Assembly (NCBI GenBank): GCA_019689515.1
Contig: JADGHI010000118.1
Location: 1-9,342 of the forward strand
From: Acetobacteraceae bacterium
GTDB lineage: Bacteria > Pseudomonadota > Alphaproteobacteria > Acetobacterales > Acetobacteraceae
DNA length: 9,342 bases
Reading direction: 5' to 3'
Position 1 is the stretch's first letter; every line of letters starts with the position of its first letter. Below are positions 1-7,050 of this stretch, one piece after another. Below the pieces are notes generated by a model. That model did not search any database. It was not told the origin of the DNA and worked only from the letters and a program-made list of their open reading frames with translations. A program made the translations under genes and the position numbers.

Positions 1-136
1 GGTGTTGTGTATTAGAGACTGAGGGGCAGATGATGGTGATCGGGCGCTGCGGATAGCGGCCCTGCCCGAGTGCGGGGCGCGCGAGGGCGGTGGCGGCGCC
101 GGCCGCAAGCAGGCCGCGTCGGGACGTGATGGGCAT
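1..136 (-). CDS. Bug/TctC-family tripartite tricarboxylate transporter substrate-binding protein, 5' partial
   Basis: This is the start of an exported periplasmic binding protein, read on the minus strand from an ATG at 136-134. GGGAGG lies at 150-145, a good ribosome binding site about 8 bases upstream. The first residues are MPITSRRGLLAAGAATALAR, an SRR-x-LL twin-arginine-like motif followed by a hydrophobic stretch; cleavage is plausible after PALGQ. The mature end, RYPQRPITIICP (residues 27-38), matches the first beta strand of Bug/TctC proteins, which normally continues with an aromatic residue and then PGG. That continuation is missing: residues 39-45 (SVSNTQH) come from an AT-richer tract resembling a Tn5 mosaic end, so the true gene sequence probably stops near base 22. 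It is divergent from a second Bug gene starting at 337. Family assignment rests on the leader and about 12 mature residues; the ligand is unknown. Confidence 0.75.
   Translation of the reverse strand, partial: MPITSRRGLLAAGAATALARPALGQGRYPQRPITIICPSVSNTQH
3..21. other. Tn5 mosaic-end / Nextera adapter-like sequence at the contig edge
   Basis: Bases 3-21 match the 19-base Tn5 mosaic end AGATGTGTATAAGAGACAG at 15 of 19 positions without gaps; all four mismatches are A in the mosaic end and T here. The orientation is that of an adapter preceding an insert, with genomic sequence beginning at about base 22. The tract is far less GC-rich than everything after it, and it is exactly where the minus-strand Bug protein departs from its family consensus. 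The best reading is a degraded sequencing adapter left on a contig end. A real Tn5-like transposon end is the less likely alternative. Confidence 0.45.
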
Positions 137-336
137 TCGGGCTTCCTCCCAGCAATTCGGATCCGCCAGGGGCCGTCGCCCAGCGGCCGTGCCGCCGACG
201 CTATCGCGGTGGCGAGTCGGGCCGCAAGCAGGACGCCGCGGCATGGCGCGAGCACCGCAGTCACCGGCCCGCTTGCCGGGCCGGGCGGCAACATGCTCCC
301 ATTCCGCCGATGCCGGCTTGAGAGGGAGTGCGGGGA
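137..336. promoter_or_regulatory. Divergent intergenic region between two Bug-protein genes
   Basis: These 200 bases separate two divergently transcribed binding-protein genes and must hold the minus-strand gene's promoter and probably that of the Bug-hyuA-hyuB operon. The minus-strand ribosome site (GGGAGG, 150-145) lies at one edge and the plus-strand site (AGAGGGAG, 321-328) at the other. A perfect inverted repeat lies at 264-284. I could not identify convincing -35/-10 hexamers in either direction. No small gene in this stretch shows a credible start and ribosome site. Confidence 0.4.
264..284. repeat. Perfect 8-bp inverted repeat in the leader of the Bug-hyuAB operon
   Basis: CCGGCCCG (264-271) and CGGGCCGG (277-284) are exact reverse complements separated by the five bases CTTGC. 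The centre lies about 63 bases upstream of the Bug start at 337. There is no T-tract after it, so it is not a standard intrinsic terminator. It could be an operator for a dimeric regulator or a hairpin in the operon's 5' leader. All-GC palindromes also arise by chance in DNA this GC-rich. Confidence 0.45.
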
Positions 337-1344
337 ATGCCGCTACCGCCCCAATGTTGCCGCCGCCGCCCGCTGCTGGCCCGTGCCGCCGCAGTCGCGA
401 TCGTGGGTATGGGCGCGCCCCTCGCCGCGCGCGGCCAGGCGTCCTGGTCGCCACGCCAGCCGATCCGCGTGCTGGTCGGATTCTCGCCGGGCGGCAGTGC
501 CGACATCGTCGCCCGCTTCGCCGCCGAGGCGATCCAGCGCCGCACCGGCCACAGCCTCGTGGTGGAGAACCGCTCCGGCGCCCTCGGCTTCATCGCATTG
601 CAGGCGGCAGCGCGGGCGGCGCCGGACGGGCATACCCTCGCCATCGGCATCATGGGCAACATGAGCGTAGCGCCAGTGGTGCCCGGCTCGGCGATCCCGT
701 TCGACCTGGACGCGGAGCTCAAGCCGGTCTGCAACCTGGCGGGCACGCCGATGGCGCTGATCGCGCGGCCCGACGCGCCCTTCTCCACCCTCGCCGAGTT
801 CGTGGCCTGGGCGCGCGAGCGGCCCAACCGCGTGACCTACGCCTCGACCGGGAATGGCTCGACCAACCAGCTTGCGGCCGAGCACCTGGCGCGCGAGGCG
901 GGACTCTCGCTGCTGCACATCCCCTACCGCGGCGGCGCGCCGGCGGGCATGGACCTGATGGCGGGGCGGGTGGACATCTTCTTCGGCAACATCGCCGAAT
1001 TCGCCGGCATGATCCGCCAGGGGCAGGTGAAGGCGCTCGGCCTCGCCTCCGCGCGCCCCTCCCCGATGGTGCCCGACCTGCCGCTGTTGACACGGGAGTA
1101 TCCGGCGCTCGACATCGCGAACTGGTTCGGCCTGGTCGGACCGGCCGCGCTGCCGGCGGAGACGGTGGCCGCGCTCGGCGCGCTGTTCACCGAGGCGATG
1201 ACCGATCCGGCGACGGTGCAGGTGCTGGCGGAGCGCGGGCTGGAGCCGCTGCCCGAGATCGGCCCCGCCTTCGCCGAACGCATCCGCCGCGACCGCGAGC
1301 GCTGGGCGCGCGTGGTGGCGGCGAGCAACATCCGCGCGAACTAG
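337..1344 (+). CDS. Bug/TctC-family tripartite tricarboxylate transporter substrate-binding protein
   Basis: A 335-residue exported binding protein, the usual size for the Bug family. Such proteins capture small carboxylates, amides or related ligands in the periplasm, usually for a TctAB membrane complex. The ATG at 337 is preferred over an in-frame GTG at 328 because AGAGGGAG (321-328) is then correctly spaced. The leader carries an RRRPLL motif (residues 9-14) and a hydrophobic segment to about residue 31, suggesting Tat or Sec export with cleavage after A35 (RGQA). The mature start has the family hallmark QPIRVLVGFSPGGSADIVAR (41-60). Later landmarks are YASTGNGSTNQLAAEHLA, the HIPYRGGAPAGMDLMAGRVD ligand-loop region, and NWFGLVGPAALP. 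It is the first gene of an operon: hyuA starts 7 bases after its stop. No tctA or tctB is in the window, so it may use a distant transporter or act as an extracytoplasmic sensor. Its ligand cannot be read from sequence. Confidence 0.93.
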   Translation: MPLPPQCCRRRPLLARAAAVAIVGMGAPLAARGQASWSPRQPIRVLVGFSPGGSADIVARFAAEAIQRRTGHSLVVENRSGALGFIALQAAARAAPDGHTLAIGIMGNMSVAPVVPGSAIPFDLDAELKPVCNLAGTPMALIARPDAPFSTLAEFVAWARERPNRVTYASTGNGSTNQLAAEHLAREAGLSLLHIPYRGGAPAGMDLMAGRVDIFFGNIAEFAGMIRQGQVKALGLASARPSPMVPDLPLLTREYPALDIANWFGLVGPAALPAETVAALGALFTEAMTDPATVQVLAERGLEPLPEIGPAFAERIRRDRERWARVVAASNIRAN

Positions 1345-1351
1345 GGGGGTC

Positions 1352-3430
1352 ATGGCGGCGCATCTCTCGCTTGGCATCGACATCGGCGGTACCTTCACCG
1401 ATCTCGTCCTGCTGGACCCGCGCGACGGGCGGGCGGTGCTGTGGAAGGAGAGCACCACGCCGGACGACCCGGCGCGCGGGGCGCTCGAGGGCACGCGGCG
1501 CGTGCTGGAGCGTGCGGGCGCGCGGGCGGGCGACGTGGCGCGGGTGGTGCACGCGACGACGCTCTTCACCAACGCGCTGATCGAGCGCAAGGGTGCGCGC
1601 ACCGGCCTGCTCACCACCGCCGGCTTCCGGGACGTGCTGGAGATCGGGCGCGAGCGGAAGTACGAGCTCTACGACCTGTTCATCACCATGCCGAAGCCGC
1701 TGGTGCCTCGCCCCTGGCGGCGCGAGGCCCGCGAGCGGCTGGCACCGGACGGCAGCGTGGAAGTCCCGCTCGATCTCGACGGCGCGCTGCGCGAGGTTGA
1801 GGCGCTGGTCGCGCAGGGGGTGGAGAGCCTCGCCATCGTATTCCTGCACGCCTACGCCAACCCGGTGCATGAGCGGCAAGCGGCGGAGGCGATCGCGCGG
1901 CGGTTCCCGGACCTTTCGCTTTCGCTCTCCTCCGAGATCGCGCCGGAGATCCGCGAGTATCCGCGTGCCAGCACGACCGTGGCGAACGCCTATGTGCGCC
2001 CGCTCGCCGAGCGCTACCTCGACCGCCTGGAGGCGGCGCTGCGCGCGGAGGGGATCATGGGCGGCCTGTTCCTGATGCTCTCCAACGGCGGCCTGACGCA
2101 TGTCGCGGAGGCGAAGCGGGCGCCGGTGCAATTGCTGGAGAGCGGGCCCGCCGCCGGAGCGCTGGCCGGGGCCTTCTTCGGCCGCGCGGCCGGACTGGAT
2201 CGGGTGCTCGCCTTCGACATGGGCGGCACGACGGCGAAGCTCGCGCTGGTGGACGGGGGGGAGCCGCTGGTCGCCTATGGCTTCGAGGCGGCGCGGGAGA
2301 AGCGCTTCCTGCGCGGCTCCGGCCTGCCAATCCAGATCGCGACCGTGGAACTGATCGAGATCGGAGCCGGTGGCGGCTCGATCGCGCGGCGCGGCGAACT
2401 CGGAACGCTGCAGGTCGGCCCGGAGAGCGCCGGTGCCCAGCCGGGCCCGGCCTGCTACGGCCGCGGTGGCACGCAGCCGACGGTGACGGACGCGGATCTC
2501 GCGCTCGGTTACCTCGACGCCGGCTTCTTTCTCGGCGGGGCGATGCGGATCGACCGCGCTGCGGCGGAGCGGGCGCTGGGAGGGCTGGCTGGCGAGCTCG
2601 GCGTGGACGCGACGCGTGCCGCGGTCGGCGTGCACGACGTGGTGGACGAGAACATGGCCGGCGCAGCGCGCGTCGCGATCGCCGAGCGCGGGCGCGTTCC
2701 GCGCGAATACGCGCTGCTCGCGACCGGCGGCGCGGGGCCGGTGCATGCCTGGCACGTCGCGCGCAAGCTCGGCGTGCGACGGGTGGTGTGCCCGCCGGGG
2801 GCAGGTGTGGGCAGCACCTTCGGCATGCTGATGGCGCCGGCCCGGGTGGATCGCGTCGCCTCCTTCAATGCGCCGCTCGCCGAGGCGGACTTCGCCGTCG
2901 CGGAGACGCTGTTCGCGCGGCTGGAGGAAGAGGCGCGCCGCGTGCTCGCCGAGACCGGCGCTGACCTCGACCGCGCAAGGCCGCGCCGCCTGGCCGATAT
3001 GCGCTACATCGGCCAGGGCTCCGAGATCACCGTCGCCATGCCTGAGCGGCTGGCCGAGGCGCCGGTGCGCGAGGCCTTCGAGACCGAATACCGCGGCCTC
3101 TTCGCCCGCACGCCGCCCGGTGCGGCGATCCAGTTCGTCGCGCTGCGCCTTTCGCTCAGCGCGCCCATGCCGGGCGCGGAGGCGCGGCTGCGCCTCGCCC
3201 ATCCGCCGGGCGGCCAGGCGCTGAAGGGAAAGCGCCCGGTCTTCTTCCCCGATACCCGGGGCGAGATCGTCACCCCCGTCTATGACCGCTACGCCCTCCC
3301 CCCCGGCATGGCCATCGATGGCCCGGCCGTATTCGAGGAGGACGAGAGCACCTTCGTGATCGGTCCCGGCGCGCGCGCCCGCGTGCTGCCGGACGGCACC
3401 ATCCTCGCCGAGATGCCGGACGACGCATGA
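1352..3430 (+). CDS. hyuA: Hydantoinase/oxoprolinase family protein, subunit A (HyuA-like)
   Basis: A 692-residue cytoplasmic ATP-binding subunit of the hydantoinase A / 5-oxoprolinase / acetone-carboxylase-alpha superfamily. These enzymes activate an amide or enol with ATP, and the partner B subunit completes ring opening or carboxylation. Domains appear in the usual order: N-terminal domain (about 6-180) opening with the phosphate-binding GIDIGGTFTD (8-17); central hydantoinase A domain (about 200-490) with DMGGTTAK (289-296) and IGAGGGSIA (337-345); and a C-terminal domain (about 505-690) ending in the family's DGPAVFEEDESTFVIGPG block. Length is normal and I see no frameshift or lost motif. 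The ATG at 1352 follows TAGGGGGGTC, so its ribosome site overlaps the Bug stop codon. The stop overlaps the hyuB start as ATGA, implying translational coupling. The substrate (hydantoin, N-methylhydantoin, 5-oxoproline, a ketone) cannot be assigned from motifs alone; the symbol denotes family only. Confidence 0.93.
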   Translation: MAAHLSLGIDIGGTFTDLVLLDPRDGRAVLWKESTTPDDPARGALEGTRRVLERAGARAGDVARVVHATTLFTNALIERKGARTGLLTTAGFRDVLEIGRERKYELYDLFITMPKPLVPRPWRREARERLAPDGSVEVPLDLDGALREVEALVAQGVESLAIVFLHAYANPVHERQAAEAIARRFPDLSLSLSSEIAPEIREYPRASTTVANAYVRPLAERYLDRLEAALRAEGIMGGLFLMLSNGGLTHVAEAKRAPVQLLESGPAAGALAGAFFGRAAGLDRVLAFDMGGTTAKLALVDGGEPLVAYGFEAAREKRFLRGSGLPIQIATVELIEIGAGGGSIARRGELGTLQVGPESAGAQPGPACYGRGGTQPTVTDADLALGYLDAGFFLGGAMRIDRAAAERALGGLAGELGVDATRAAVGVHDVVDENMAGAARVAIAERGRVPREYALLATGGAGPVHAWHVARKLGVRRVVCPPGAGVGSTFGMLMAPARVDRVASFNAPLAEADFAVAETLFARLEEEARRVLAETGADLDRARPRRLADMRYIGQGSEITVAMPERLAEAPVREAFETEYRGLFARTPPGAAIQFVALRLSLSAPMPGAEARLRLAHPPGGQALKGKRPVFFPDTRGEIVTPVYDRYALPPGMAIDGPAVFEEDESTFVIGPGARARVLPDGTILAEMPDDA

Positions 3431-5052
3431 CCCGCCGCACCTTCGACCCCATCGAGCTCGAACTGCTCTGGCGCCGCCTGATCTCGCTGGTGGACGAGGC
3501 GGCCGCGGCGCTGGTCCGCACCTCCTTCTCGACCCTGGTGCGCGAGAGCTACGATTTCTCCTGCATCGTCACCGATGCCACCGGGCAGTCGCTGGTGCAG
3601 GCGACGGAGAGCATTCCGAGCTTCATCGGCACCTTGCCCGCCACGGTGAAGCACTTCCTGCGCTTCTTCCCGCCGGAGACGCTCGAGCCGGGCGACGTGC
3701 TGATCACCAACGACCTATGGCTCGGAACCGGGCACCTGCCGGACATCACCGTGGCGAAGCCGATCTTCCGCGGCGGCCGGCTGGTCGCGTTCAGCGCCTC
3801 CACCGCGCACGCGCCCGACATCGGCGGCAAGATCCGCAGCCCCGAGCCGCGCGAGGTGTTCGAGGAGGGGCTGCAGATCCCGCCGCTCAAGCTGATGCGC
3901 CGCAGCGTGGCGGACGAGACGCTGGTGGCGATGATCCGCCAGAACGTGCGCACGCCGGAGCAGACCCTGGGTGACCTCTGGGCGCAGGTGGTGGCGCTCG
4001 ACCTCATGGAGGACCGCCTCCTCGGCCTGATGGCGGGCCACGACCTGCCCGACCTGGTGGACCTCGCCGCCGAGATCCAGGGCCGCTGCGAGAGCGCGAT
4101 GCGGGCCGCCATCGCCGCCCTTCCGGACGGCACCTACCGCAGCGAATTGCAGACCGACGGCCTGCTCGACACGCCCATCACCATCCGCATGGCGCTGACG
4201 GTGAAGGGCGATTCGATCGAGGTGGACTACACCGGCACCGACCCGCAGGTGGACCGGGCGATCAACTGCGCGCTCTGCTACACCTACGCGATGACCATGT
4301 ACGGGGTGAAGGTCTGCACCAGCCCCGCCCTGCCGAACAACGAGGGCGCCTGGCGGCCGATCTCGATCGTGGCGCCGCCCGGCTGCATCGTGAATCCGCA
4401 ATTCCCGGCCTCGGGCGGGTCGCGCATGCTGATCGGGCACTACCTGCCGATGCTGGTCTTCGGCTGTCTCGGCCAGGTGGTGCCGGAGCGCGTGATGGCC
4501 GCCTGCGGCTCGCCCATGTGGGGGATGAACCAGTCGGGCGTGCGGGCGAACGGCAAGCCCTACGCCAACATGTTCTTCTACAACGGCGGCATGGGGGCCA
4601 ATGCGCGCGGCGACGGCGTGACCTGCCTCTCCTGGCCCTCCAATGTCTCCTCGACCAGCATCGAGCTCAGCGAGCACATCGCGCCGCTGCGCTTCCACCA
4701 CAAGCGCCTGCGGCCGGACAGCGGCGGCCCGGGAAAGCACCGCGGCGGACTCGGCCAGGAGATCCTGATCGAGAGCCGGTCGGAGACGCCGATCGCCGTC
4801 TCCTTCCTGGCGGAGCGCACGATCATCCCGGCCTTCGGCATCGAGGGCGGCAAGCCGGGCGCGACCGGCGCGTTGCGAATCAATGGTGAGGCGGTGGACC
4901 CGAAGCGGCAATACGTGCTGCGCTACGGCGACACGGTGAGCCTCGCGACGCCGGGCGGCGGTGGCCATGGCGACCCGCGCGAACGCGATCCGGCGGCGCT
5001 GGCGGCAGACCTTGAGGCGGGCTACGTCACCAGCGATGCGGCCTATCGCTGA
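3427..5052 (+). CDS. hyuB: Hydantoinase B/oxoprolinase family protein (HyuB-like)
   Basis: A 541-residue cytoplasmic subunit B partnering the HyuA-like protein just upstream; the 4-bp ATGA overlap (3427-3430) indicates coupled, stoichiometric synthesis. Family landmarks run the full length: an N-terminal block with ALVRTSFSTLVRESYDFSC; the NDLWLGTGHLPD segment (95-106); HAPDIGG (128-134), containing likely metal or active-site His/Asp residues; a glycine-rich GGMGANARGDG region; and the C-terminal GGGGHGDP signature (510-517) followed by RDPAALAADLEAGYVTSDAA. The common NDPW motif is NDLW here. Length is within the family range of roughly 520-590. With HyuA it should form an ATP-dependent cyclic-amide hydrolase or related carboxylase. 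No acetone-carboxylase gamma gene follows, which argues mildly against a three-subunit carboxylase. The stop codon directly abuts the stop of the convergent cupin gene. Confidence 0.93.
   Translation: MTRRTFDPIELELLWRRLISLVDEAAAALVRTSFSTLVRESYDFSCIVTDATGQSLVQATESIPSFIGTLPATVKHFLRFFPPETLEPGDVLITNDLWLGTGHLPDITVAKPIFRGGRLVAFSASTAHAPDIGGKIRSPEPREVFEEGLQIPPLKLMRRSVADETLVAMIRQNVRTPEQTLGDLWAQVVALDLMEDRLLGLMAGHDLPDLVDLAAEIQGRCESAMRAAIAALPDGTYRSELQTDGLLDTPITIRMALTVKGDSIEVDYTGTDPQVDRAINCALCYTYAMTMYGVKVCTSPALPNNEGAWRPISIVAPPGCIVNPQFPASGGSRMLIGHYLPMLVFGCLGQVVPERVMAACGSPMWGMNQSGVRANGKPYANMFFYNGGMGANARGDGVTCLSWPSNVSSTSIELSEHIAPLRFHHKRLRPDSGGPGKHRGGLGQEILIESRSETPIAVSFLAERTIIPAFGIEGGKPGATGALRINGEAVDPKRQYVLRYGDTVSLATPGGGGHGDPRERDPAALAADLEAGYVTSDAAYR
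5031..5051. terminator. 7-bp perfect hairpin at the convergent hyuB/cupin junction
   Basis: CAGCGAT (5031-5037) and ATCGCTG (5045-5051) are exact reverse complements around a 7-base loop. The right arm runs into the hyuB stop codon (5050-5052), and the cupin stop follows at once (5055-5053). There is no T-tract on either side, so it is not a canonical intrinsic terminator. As the only clear hairpin I found at a junction with no spacer, it may help stop transcription from one or both directions. The call is tentative. Confidence 0.3.
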
Positions 5053-5622
5053 TCAGACCGCGGCGCGCCGCAGGAGCTCCAGCACCGCCGCGTCGGTGAT
5101 CGGCGCGGCATCCCAGGGCGGCGGCGGTGGCGGGTCGAGCGTCTCGAACACCGTCGCGAGCTCGATCGCGCCGACATCCGCGGGACGCGGATAGGGCGTC
5201 GGATCCGGCCCACCCGCCACGCGCGGCTGGCCGATCGCGCGGAAGAATTGCTCCAGCCCTGCCGGCGCCAGAATCCACAGGAAGCGGAACGGCACCGAGC
5301 CGTCGTTGATGAAGCCGTGCCGGGCACGGGCACCGGCGAACAGGAAGCTGCCGCGGCGGATGCGCCGCACCACGCCGTCGAGCCGCGCCAGCCCCTCGCC
5401 TTCGAGGAAATAGAAATACTCGTCCTGCGCCGGGTGTGCGTGCTCGCGCACCTTGCCGAGCGGGGGCAGCTCCTGCAGCCCGACGCTCACCCCGCGCGGC
5501 GCGCCGGCCATCTCCGGCGCGGCGAGGATCGAGATCCAGCCATTCGCCGGCTGCGGCTGCCAGTGCTCCTCGCCCCCTCCGGGCGGGACGAGGCGGATGC
5601 GTCCCTCGTTCCCCGTTGCCAT
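5053..5622 (-). CDS. Cupin domain-containing protein
   Basis: A 189-residue protein with one cupin beta-barrel. Motif 1 is HAHPAQDE (H61, H63, E68) within the REHAHPAQDEYFYFLEGEG segment; motif 2 is GSFLFAGARARHGFIND (91-107) with H102 and the following N106. The metal ligands H61, H63, E68 and H102 are therefore all present, consistent with an Fe- or Mn-binding dioxygenase, isomerase or binding protein of the quercetin-dioxygenase-like type. The N-terminus has the WQPQPANGW block common in this subgroup. The C-terminal part is proline-rich, with six consecutive prolines at 164-169. GGGAGGAGG at 5640-5632 supports the ATG at 5622. It lies 21 bases downstream of the FAD oxidoreductase gene on the same strand, so the two are probably one operon. 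The substrate is unknown; it may act on the product or substrate of the neighbouring oxidase. Confidence 0.88.
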   Translation of the reverse strand: MATGNEGRIRLVPPGGGEEHWQPQPANGWISILAAPEMAGAPRGVSVGLQELPPLGKVREHAHPAQDEYFYFLEGEGLARLDGVVRRIRRGSFLFAGARARHGFINDGSVPFRFLWILAPAGLEQFFRAIGQPRVAGGPDPTPYPRPADVGAIELATVFETLDPPPPPPWDAAPITDAAVLELLRRAAV

Positions 5623-5643
5623 GCCGGTCGGCCTCCTCCCCGC

Positions 5644-7050
5644 TCAGGGCAGCAGCTTGCCCGGGTTCATCATGCCGCGCGGATCGAGCGCCGCCTTGAT
5701 CGCGCGCATCAGGTCGAGCGCCACGGGGTCGCGCAGCGCCGCCATGGCGTGGCGCTTGGACTGGCCGATGCCGTGCTCCGCGCTGAAGCTGCCGCCATGC
5801 GCGACGGCGATGCGGTTCACCGTGTCCTCGATCGCTTCCGCGTTGCGGTGCCAGACCTCGCGCGGCGTGCCGCGCGGCGCCTGGAGCGAGATGTGCACAT
5901 TGCCGTCGCCGGCATGCCCGAGCGCGATCAGCTTCCCCTCCGGCCAGCGCGCGGCGAGCGCGGCCTCGACCTCGGCAAGGAAGGACGGCACGGCGGAAAC
6001 CGGCACCGAGGTGTCGGCGGAGACGCTCGGTGCCTCGGCGCGGTTGCACTCGGGCATTACTTCGCGGAGGTACCAGAGCGCGGCGCGTTGCTCCTCGCTC
6101 TCGGCGATCACGACCTCGCCGGCCTCGCCGGCCTCGATCGCGGCGGCGAGCGCGGCCTCCAGCGGCGTGCGCAGGTCGGCCCCGGCGGCGGCGGTGCCGA
6201 GTTCCAGCAGCACGTACCAAGGCGATTGCAGCGCGAAGGGCAGCCGCGCGCGAGGGGAATGGCGGCGCACCAGCTCCAGCGGCCAGCGGCCGATCAGCTC
6301 GAAGCCGATCAGCTCCGCACCGTTCGAGATCAGGCGGTCGAGCAGGGCCAGCGCCGCGGCCGGCGAAGGCACCTCCAGGAAGGCGGTTTCGCGCGCGCGC
6401 AGCGCCGGGGCGAGCTTCAGCGCCGCGCCCGTGATCACGCCGAGCGTCCCCTCCCCGCCGATGAACAGGTGGCGCAGGGCGTAGCCCGTGTTGTCCTTTC
6501 GCACCCGCCGCAGGTCGTTCAGCACGCGCCCATCCGGCAGCACCACCTCCAGCCCCAGGACCAGGTCGCGCGCATTGCCCCAGCGGATGGTGCGGATGCC
6601 CCCGGCGTTGGTCGAGAGCGCGCCGCCGATCTGCGCCGTGCCCTCGGCCCCGAAGGAGAGCGGGAACAGCCTGCCCGCCGCCGCCGCGGCCTCCTGCACC
6701 GCGCGCACGGTGCAGCCCGCGTCCACGGTGATGCTGAAGTCGCGTGCGTCCACCGCGCGGATGCGGTTCATGCGCTCGAGGCTCAGCACCACCGCGGGCG
6801 CCCCCTCCGCGCGCGGCACCGCGCCGCCGCAGAGGCCCGTGCGCCCGCCCGAGGGCACCACCGCGAGCCCCACCGCGGCGCAGGCGCACAGCGCGGCGGC
6901 GACCTCCTCCGTACTGCCGGGCCGCAGCACCGCTCGGGGCGGGTGCGCGTAGCGGCCGGACCAGTCGCGGGCATAGGGTTCGATATCCGCCGGCGCGGTC
7001 AGGGTCGGGCAGCAGGCGGCGATCGTGCTGAGGTCGTCGAGCGGGCTCAT
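5644..7050 (-). CDS. FAD-binding oxidoreductase, GlcD / D-2-hydroxyglutarate dehydrogenase type
   Basis: A 468-residue flavoprotein of the vanillyl-alcohol-oxidase superfamily, expected to oxidise a D-2-hydroxyacid to a 2-oxoacid. The FAD-binding PCMH domain (about 38-215) contains PSGGRTGLCGG (66-76), the TNAGGIRTIRWGNARD loop and FIGGEGTLGVITGA. The C-terminal oxidase domain has the putative metal and substrate ligands in GHAGDGNVH (H379, H386) and EHGIG (425-429), and ends in the conserved DPRGMMNPGKLLP. Length matches single-subunit D-lactate or D-2-hydroxyglutarate dehydrogenases. No GlcE/GlcF partner is nearby, so it probably works alone and passes electrons to a cytoplasmic or membrane acceptor. 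The start at 7050 was chosen because homology begins immediately (MSPLDDLSTI); only a weak GGA lies upstream. The frame stays open to 7614 but that part overlaps the divergent transporter and looks non-homologous. The exact hydroxyacid is not determinable. Confidence 0.92.
   Translation of the reverse strand: MSPLDDLSTIAACCPTLTAPADIEPYARDWSGRYAHPPRAVLRPGSTEEVAAALCACAAVGLAVVPSGGRTGLCGGAVPRAEGAPAVVLSLERMNRIRAVDARDFSITVDAGCTVRAVQEAAAAAGRLFPLSFGAEGTAQIGGALSTNAGGIRTIRWGNARDLVLGLEVVLPDGRVLNDLRRVRKDNTGYALRHLFIGGEGTLGVITGAALKLAPALRARETAFLEVPSPAAALALLDRLISNGAELIGFELIGRWPLELVRRHSPRARLPFALQSPWYVLLELGTAAAGADLRTPLEAALAAAIEAGEAGEVVIAESEEQRAALWYLREVMPECNRAEAPSVSADTSVPVSAVPSFLAEVEAALAARWPEGKLIALGHAGDGNVHISLQAPRGTPREVWHRNAEAIEDTVNRIAVAHGGSFSAEHGIGQSKRHAMAALRDPVALDLMRAIKAALDPRGMMNPGKLLP

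Noticed and set aside
90..1580. 496-codon plus-strand frame overlapping both Bug genes and the start of hyuA
   Set aside because: It spans two gene boundaries in the wrong frame, is very Arg-rich, and conflicts with the Bug protein that matches its family from leader to C-terminus.
1187..3202. 671-codon open frame on the minus strand opposite hyuA
   Set aside because: It lies wholly opposite a full-length recognisable HyuA with intact motifs. Its translation is Arg/Ala/His-rich without any domain. Long antisense frames are expected where third positions are nearly all G or C.
6114..6140. Short tandem GGCCTCGCC-like repeat inside the FAD oxidase gene
   Set aside because: It encodes an in-frame EAGEAGE stretch in a variable linker and has about two copies. 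This is ordinary codon repetition rather than a functional repeat.
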